A DNA stretch of 44,297 bases. It comes from Prochlorococcus sp. AG-436-M02 (lineage in GTDB: Bacteria; Cyanobacteriota; Cyanobacteriia; PCC-6307; Cyanobiaceae). Made by a program: the position numbers and the translations under genes. The stretch spans positions 1-44,297 of the forward strand of contig QCPL01000011.1 in NCBI GenBank assembly GCA_003212515.1. The letters are read 5' to 3'. Numbering within the stretch: position 1 is the first letter of the stretch; every line of letters begins with the position of its first letter. Below are positions 40,722-44,297 of this stretch, piece after piece. Below the pieces are notes generated by a model, which saw nothing but the letters and a program-made list of their open reading frames with translations, ran no database searches and was not told the origin of the DNA.

Positions 40722-41741
40722 ATGGGGATCCCTCTGGAATCTGTAAAAGGTGATTCTTTATCACCATCAGATAAATTGTTATTGCCAAAGACTCCAAAAG
40801 GGCAAAGGCAACGAACATCAAATAATAGCTCTTCTACACGAGGTAGACCTTCTGGTCGAATTGGAACAGACTCTATAGGGTTTTATTTAAGTAGCATAGG
40901 GAGAGTCCCGCTTCTTACTCCCGCAGAAGAAATAGAGCTTGCTCACCATGTCCAAAAAATGAAGGGTTTGTTAGACATTCCCAAAGAAAATGTTACAACA
41001 CGTGAGCGACATCAAATTCGAATGGGCAAACGTGCGCGAGATCGCATGATGGCCGCCAATCTAAGGCTTGTAGTAAGTGTTGCCAAAAAATATCAAAATC
41101 AAGGGCTTGAACTTCTTGATCTAGTACAAGAAGGAGCTATTGGTTTAGAAAGAGCTGTTGACAAATTTGATCCAGCCATGGGATACAAATTTTCCACATA
41201 TGCATATTGGTGGATAAGACAAGGAATGACTAGAGCAATAGACAACAGTGCTCGTACTATTAGACTTCCTATCCATATCAGCGAGAAACTTTCGAAAATG
41301 CGTCGAATTTCTCGTGAATTATCTCATCGTTTAGGAAGACAACCAAACAGAGTAGAACTTGCTGATGAATTAGGAATGGAACCTAAAGATCTAGAGGATC
41401 TAATCTCACAAAGTGCACCTTGTGCATCTCTAGATTCGCATGCTCGTGGTGAAGAAGATCGAAGCACCTTAGGAGAGTTGATACCTGATCCAAATTATGA
41501 CGAACCCATGGAGGGGATGGATAGAAATATGCAAAAAGAACATTTAACCGGTTGGCTATCGCAATTGAATGAAAGAGAGCAAAAAATTATGAGATTAAGG
41601 TTTGGACTAGATGGAGAAGAGCCCTTAACACTGGCAGAGATTGGTAGACAAATAAATGTTTCTAGAGAAAGAGTAAGGCAGCTTGAATCTAAGGCAATTT
41701 TAAAACTTAGAGGAATGACCAATCATCAACAAGCTGCTTAA
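40722..41741 (+). CDS. Sigma-70 family RNA polymerase sigma factor (group 2)
   Basis: The 339-aa protein has region 1.2 (DSIGFYLSSIGRVPLLTPAEEIELAHHVQ), region 2 with MMAANLRLVVSVAKKYQNQGLELLDLVQEGAIGLERAVDKFD and YKFSTYAYWWIRQGMTRAI (-10 recognition), region 3, and region 4 with LTLAEIGRQINVSRERVRQLESKAILKLR (-35 recognition). It lacks the long region 1.1/non-conserved part of a principal sigma factor, so it is group 2, the SigB-SigE-like class involved in stress, light or circadian responses. The first 45 residues are a polar Ser/Arg/Pro-rich extension. The phytol-kinase-like gene follows 8 nt downstream. Confidence 0.93.
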   Translation: MGIPLESVKGDSLSPSDKLLLPKTPKGQRQRTSNNSSSTRGRPSGRIGTDSIGFYLSSIGRVPLLTPAEEIELAHHVQKMKGLLDIPKENVTTRERHQIRMGKRARDRMMAANLRLVVSVAKKYQNQGLELLDLVQEGAIGLERAVDKFDPAMGYKFSTYAYWWIRQGMTRAIDNSARTIRLPIHISEKLSKMRRISRELSHRLGRQPNRVELADELGMEPKDLEDLISQSAPCASLDSHARGEEDRSTLGELIPDPNYDEPMEGMDRNMQKEHLTGWLSQLNEREQKIMRLRFGLDGEEPLTLAEIGRQINVSRERVRQLESKAILKLRGMTNHQQAA

Positions 41742-41749
41742 AGCTTAAT

Positions 41750-42403
41750 TTGAGCAACATCTATCCATTACTAATTATTCTTGGATGGTTGTTTTTAATA
41801 CTATCTACAAGTTTTCTATGTAATAAGTTCTTTCCAAATGAAAAAGAACTGACTCGCAAAATTGTTCATATAGGCTCGGGTCCAATAATACCCATAGCCT
41901 CTTGGCTCAACATCTCTAGAAATCTAGCCTTAGTAGTTGCTTGCATAGTTACAGCTACTCTAATAATCAATTATCGTCTTAAATTAATCAAATCAATTGA
42001 AAATGTAGATCGGAAGAGTTTTGGTACCATTGCATATGGAATAAGCATAACTTCGTTAATTTTTATATTCTGGTCAAACAACCCTTCTGCTGTGATTGCA
42101 GGGGTACTTGTTATGGCCTTTGGAGATGGTTTGGCAGGTTTAATAGGTAGAAAAATTAATTCCATACATTGGATTATTTTTGGTCAAAGAAAATCTGTTG
42201 TAGGTACTTTATCTATGAGCCTTATCACAATATTAGTTCTATCAAGCATCAACCATATAACTGGTGGACATTTAGCTGTGGTTGATCTGCTTGTAATTAC
42301 ATCTTTAGCAACCATACTTGAACAAATAGGTCCCTTTGGAATAGACAATCTCACAGTCCCAATAGGGGTTGCCATAAGTTGGGAATGGCTGTTGACGAAC
42401 TAA
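41750..42403 (+). CDS. Phytol kinase / dolichol kinase-like membrane protein
   Basis: This 217-aa polytopic protein with about six helices resembles plant VTE5 and its cyanobacterial homologue, which phosphorylate phytol released from chlorophyll for tocopherol and phylloquinone synthesis. Supporting segments are KELTRKIVHIGSGPIIP near the N-terminus, AGVLVMAFGDGLAGLIGRKIN (the CTP-binding GDGxAxxxG-like motif) and a following FGQRKSVVGTLSM. The start is TTG 41750, 8 nt after the sigma factor gene. It is convergent with the DAHP synthase gene, with stops overlapping by 4 nt (CTAA). Dolichol kinase or CDP-diglyceride synthetase-like activity is an alternative. Confidence 0.82.
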   Translation: MSNIYPLLIILGWLFLILSTSFLCNKFFPNEKELTRKIVHIGSGPIIPIASWLNISRNLALVVACIVTATLIINYRLKLIKSIENVDRKSFGTIAYGISITSLIFIFWSNNPSAVIAGVLVMAFGDGLAGLIGRKINSIHWIIFGQRKSVVGTLSMSLITILVLSSINHITGGHLAVVDLLVITSLATILEQIGPFGIDNLTVPIGVAISWEWLLTN

Positions 42404-43479
42404 TTCTTTAAATCAATTATTCGTGAGAGCTCCTCTAAAAGACTTTCTGTGGTATCAATATTTATACATGCATCAGTAATACTTTGACCATACACAAGAG
42501 TAGACAAATCATTAGGCAATTTTTGATTACCCTCAACCAAGTGACTTTCTAACATTATTCCCATGATACTAGTAGAACCCTTTTTAATTTGCTCTGAAAC
42601 CACCCTTAATACATCAGACTGTTTACGGAAATCTTTATTCGAATTGCCATGACTACAATCAATCATGACCTTATCTGTGGATCCAGAATTAGCCAGCTGT
42701 TGAACTACTTTAGATACTGATTCCAGATCATAATTAGTACCAGTGCTACCGCCTCTTAACACAAGGTGACCATCAGGATTTCCTGTAGTGCTGATTATAG
42801 ATGCAGCACCGTCATGATTAATACCAAGAAAATGATGAGGCTTAGATGCCGCCTCCATAGCATTAATCGCAACTCCAATAGTGCCATCAGTTCCATTTTT
42901 ATAGCCAATTGGCATGGATAATCCCGATGCCATTTCTCTGTGTGTCTGACTTTCTGTTGTTCTTGCACCAATTGCAGTCCAGCTAATTAAATCAGCAATA
43001 TATTGAGGTACAACTGGATCTAATAACTCAGTTGCAGTTGGTATACCTATATGAGCCAATTCCAAAAGAAGAGACCTGGCTCTTCTTAAACCAGTATTAA
43101 TATCATAAGAACCATCAAGATGAGGGTCATTGATCAAGCCTTTCCATCCTGTCGTCGTTCTCGGTTTTTCAAAATAGACTCTCATGACTATCTCAAGCTG
43201 TCCTGAAAAACGCTCTCTTAATAATTTGAGTCGACTAGCATACTCTTTTGCCGCTTCAACATCATGAACGGAACAAGGACCCACAATTACCAGTAATCGC
43301 GAATCAGTTCCATTAAGAATCGATTTAATTCGACGACGAGTTTGAGACACTATTTCAGCGGAAAAAGTATCTAAAGGTAAATCTCTATGAAGAGACACAG
43401 GAGGAAGTAAAGGCCTTGTTTCTACAACGTGAAGATCTGAAGTTTGATCAGTTACGTCAAAATCTGTTGAAAAACTCAT
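42400..43479 (-). CDS. 3-deoxy-7-phosphoheptulonate synthase (type I, AroG/AroF-like)
   Basis: DAHP synthase condenses PEP and erythrose-4-phosphate, the entry into the shikimate pathway that feeds the chorismate enzymes elsewhere in this window. The protein has VGPCSVHD (68-74 counting from the TTG at 43482), RVYFEKPRTTTGWKGLINDP, the GARTTESQTHREMASGLSMPIGYKNGTDG catalytic segment and the metal-site HGNSNKD. ATG 43479 is preferred over the TTG one codon earlier. The N-terminal extension resembles E. coli AroG/AroF/AroH, so feedback control by an aromatic amino acid is likely, but which one cannot be told. Confidence 0.95.
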   Translation of the reverse strand: MSFSTDFDVTDQTSDLHVVETRPLLPPVSLHRDLPLDTFSAEIVSQTRRRIKSILNGTDSRLLVIVGPCSVHDVEAAKEYASRLKLLRERFSGQLEIVMRVYFEKPRTTTGWKGLINDPHLDGSYDINTGLRRARSLLLELAHIGIPTATELLDPVVPQYIADLISWTAIGARTTESQTHREMASGLSMPIGYKNGTDGTIGVAINAMEAASKPHHFLGINHDGAASIISTTGNPDGHLVLRGGSTGTNYDLESVSKVVQQLANSGSTDKVMIDCSHGNSNKDFRKQSDVLRVVSEQIKKGSTSIMGIMLESHLVEGNQKLPNDLSTLVYGQSITDACINIDTTESLLEELSRIIDLKN

Positions 43480-43512
43480 CAATCGATCCTAAATCCTATA
43501 ATTGGCAAGAAA

Positions 43513-43543
43513 ATAGATGAAGTATTTGCATTTCTGCATCTAT
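43513..43543. promoter_or_regulatory. Inverted repeat in the DAHP synthase-acnB divergent region
   Basis: ATAGATG (43513-43519) and CATCTAT (43537-43543) form 7-bp perfect arms around 17 nt that contain two TGCA copies. The repeat lies in the 136-nt divergent promoter region, 34 nt from the DAHP synthase ATG. It may be an operator or simply chance in AT-rich DNA. Confidence 0.25.
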
Positions 43544-43615
43544 CTAGACTCAAAATTAGTTTAATGAAACCAGAATAAGTTAAATCTAGTCTATTAAAGA
43601 TACTCGAGTAAAAAA

Positions 43616-44297
43616 ATGCTAAAAAATTATCATGCCCTTGCTGAAGAAAGAAAAGCTAAAGGCATACCTCCATTACCTTTAAATGAGAAACAAACTCATG
43701 AGCTTACGCTTTTACTAGAAAGACCCCCAAAAGAAAGCAATAAAGATTTTCTATTAAATTTACTAATGAATCGAATCCCTCCCGGCGTAGACCAAGCGTC
43801 ATATGTAAAAGCAACTTGGCTTAATTCTGTTGCTCAAGAGAAAATTCATAGTCCATTAGTTGATGCAAAAGAAGCCACAAGACTATTAGGGACAATGATG
43901 GGTGGCTATAATGTTGGAGCACTAATTCAATTACTCAGCAATAAAAACGAAGAGATTGCAGGTATGGCAGCAAAAGGGTTGAGCAATACACTATTAATAT
44001 ATGACGCATTAAATGACATTCTAGAACTCGCAGAATCTAATTTTTTTGCTAAGCAAATTGTTTCTAGTTGGGCACAAGGTGAATGGTTTACAAATAAAGC
44101 AAAATTACCAAATACAATAACCGTCAGTGTTTTCAAAGTTCCTGGAGAAACCAATACAGATGATCTTTCTCCAGCTACCCATGCAACTACTAGACCAGAC
44201 ATTCCGCTTCATGCACTTGCAATGCTTGAATCAAGAGATCCTGATGCTATCGAGACTCTTCAAAAGCTAAAGCAACAAAAACACCAAGTTGCATATG
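43616..44297 (+). CDS. acnB: Aconitate hydratase B (3' end outside window)
   Basis: AcnB isomerises citrate to isocitrate; the full protein is about 860 aa and this window holds the first 227 codons. They cover the N-terminal HEAT-like domain (LPLNEKQTHELTLLLERPP, LLNLLMNRIPPGVDQASYVKA, RLLGTMMGGYNVGALIQLL) and the start of the swivel domain (VFKVPGETNTDDLSPATHATTRPDIPLHALAML). These match the AcnB rather than the AcnA arrangement. The Fe-S cysteines lie beyond the window. ATG 43616 is preceded by an A-rich stretch. It diverges from the DAHP synthase gene. Confidence 0.96.
   Translation, partial: MLKNYHALAEERKAKGIPPLPLNEKQTHELTLLLERPPKESNKDFLLNLLMNRIPPGVDQASYVKATWLNSVAQEKIHSPLVDAKEATRLLGTMMGGYNVGALIQLLSNKNEEIAGMAAKGLSNTLLIYDALNDILELAESNFFAKQIVSSWAQGEWFTNKAKLPNTITVSVFKVPGETNTDDLSPATHATTRPDIPLHALAMLESRDPDAIETLQKLKQQKHQVAY

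Overview
The window is about 44 kb of AT-rich, very compact bacterial chromosome. It looks like core genome of a marine picocyanobacterium, most likely a low-light-type Prochlorococcus. That assignment rests on gene content and base composition, not on a database search. Supporting content: sulfolipid genes sqdB-sqdX, a Psb34/ssl1498-like one-helix protein, a DesC-type acyl-lipid desaturase, a chorismate-lyase-family protein, a phytol-kinase-like protein, a group 2 sigma-70 factor, several short hypotheticals of picocyanobacterial character, and a tRNA without encoded CCA. Intergenic spaces are tiny and GTG/TTG starts are common. I found no insertion sequence, prophage, CRISPR array, toxin-antitoxin pair or island.

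Layout. 1-3.4 kb (+): 3' part of thiG, the one-helix protein, sqdB, sqdX. 3.4-9.3 kb (-): a 92-codon hypothetical, then, read right to left, a tight cluster of an HTH-like protein, a PLP C-S-lyase-like enzyme, gcvH and gcvP. 9.3-14.9 kb (+): desC, rplI, dnaB, mnmG and a chorismate-lyase-family gene that seems to start at CTG. 14.9-16.1 kb (-): an Arg-rich hypothetical and a SprT-like metalloprotein. 16.2-18.9 kb (+): a membrane-anchored hypothetical, ligA and a 52-codon ORF. 18.9-22.9 kb (-): a TVP38/DedA-like membrane protein, valS and a hypothetical. 22.9-24.06 kb: a short acidic hypothetical, then the emptiest stretch of the window, with tRNA-Val(UAC) and a cluster of inverted repeats. 24.06-35.4 kb: an almost all-plus run of mazG, speE, speB, gcvT, aspS, pyrG, queE, queC, pabB and pabC, interrupted by one Cys-rich minus-strand gene. 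35.4-37.1 kb (-): cobA, a structured intergenic stretch and a GNAT gene. 37.1-42.4 kb (+): MFS transporter, ppk1, group 2 sigma factor, phytol-kinase-like gene. 42.4-43.5 kb (-): DAHP synthase. 43.6 kb to the end (+): 5' part of acnB.

Functional links. One-carbon/glycine metabolism is split between gcvH-gcvP and a distant gcvT. Chorismate metabolism is represented by DAHP synthase (entry), PabB/PabC (folate branch) and a chorismate lyase (4-hydroxybenzoate, probably for plastoquinone). QueE and QueC make preQ0 for queuosine. SpeB and SpeE form putrescine and then spermidine. SqdB/SqdX, DesC and the phytol kinase shape thylakoid lipids and prenylquinones.

Nothing here is a clearly new multi-gene system. 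The most interesting signals are small: a CTG start overlapping the previous stop behind a perfect AGGAGG, two intergenic regions rich in nested or consecutive stem-loops that may encode small RNAs or leaders, a 19-bp palindrome in a divergent promoter, a likely HTH regulator coupled to a PLP enzyme and the glycine cleavage genes, and three convergent gene pairs whose stop codons overlap by exactly 4 nt.
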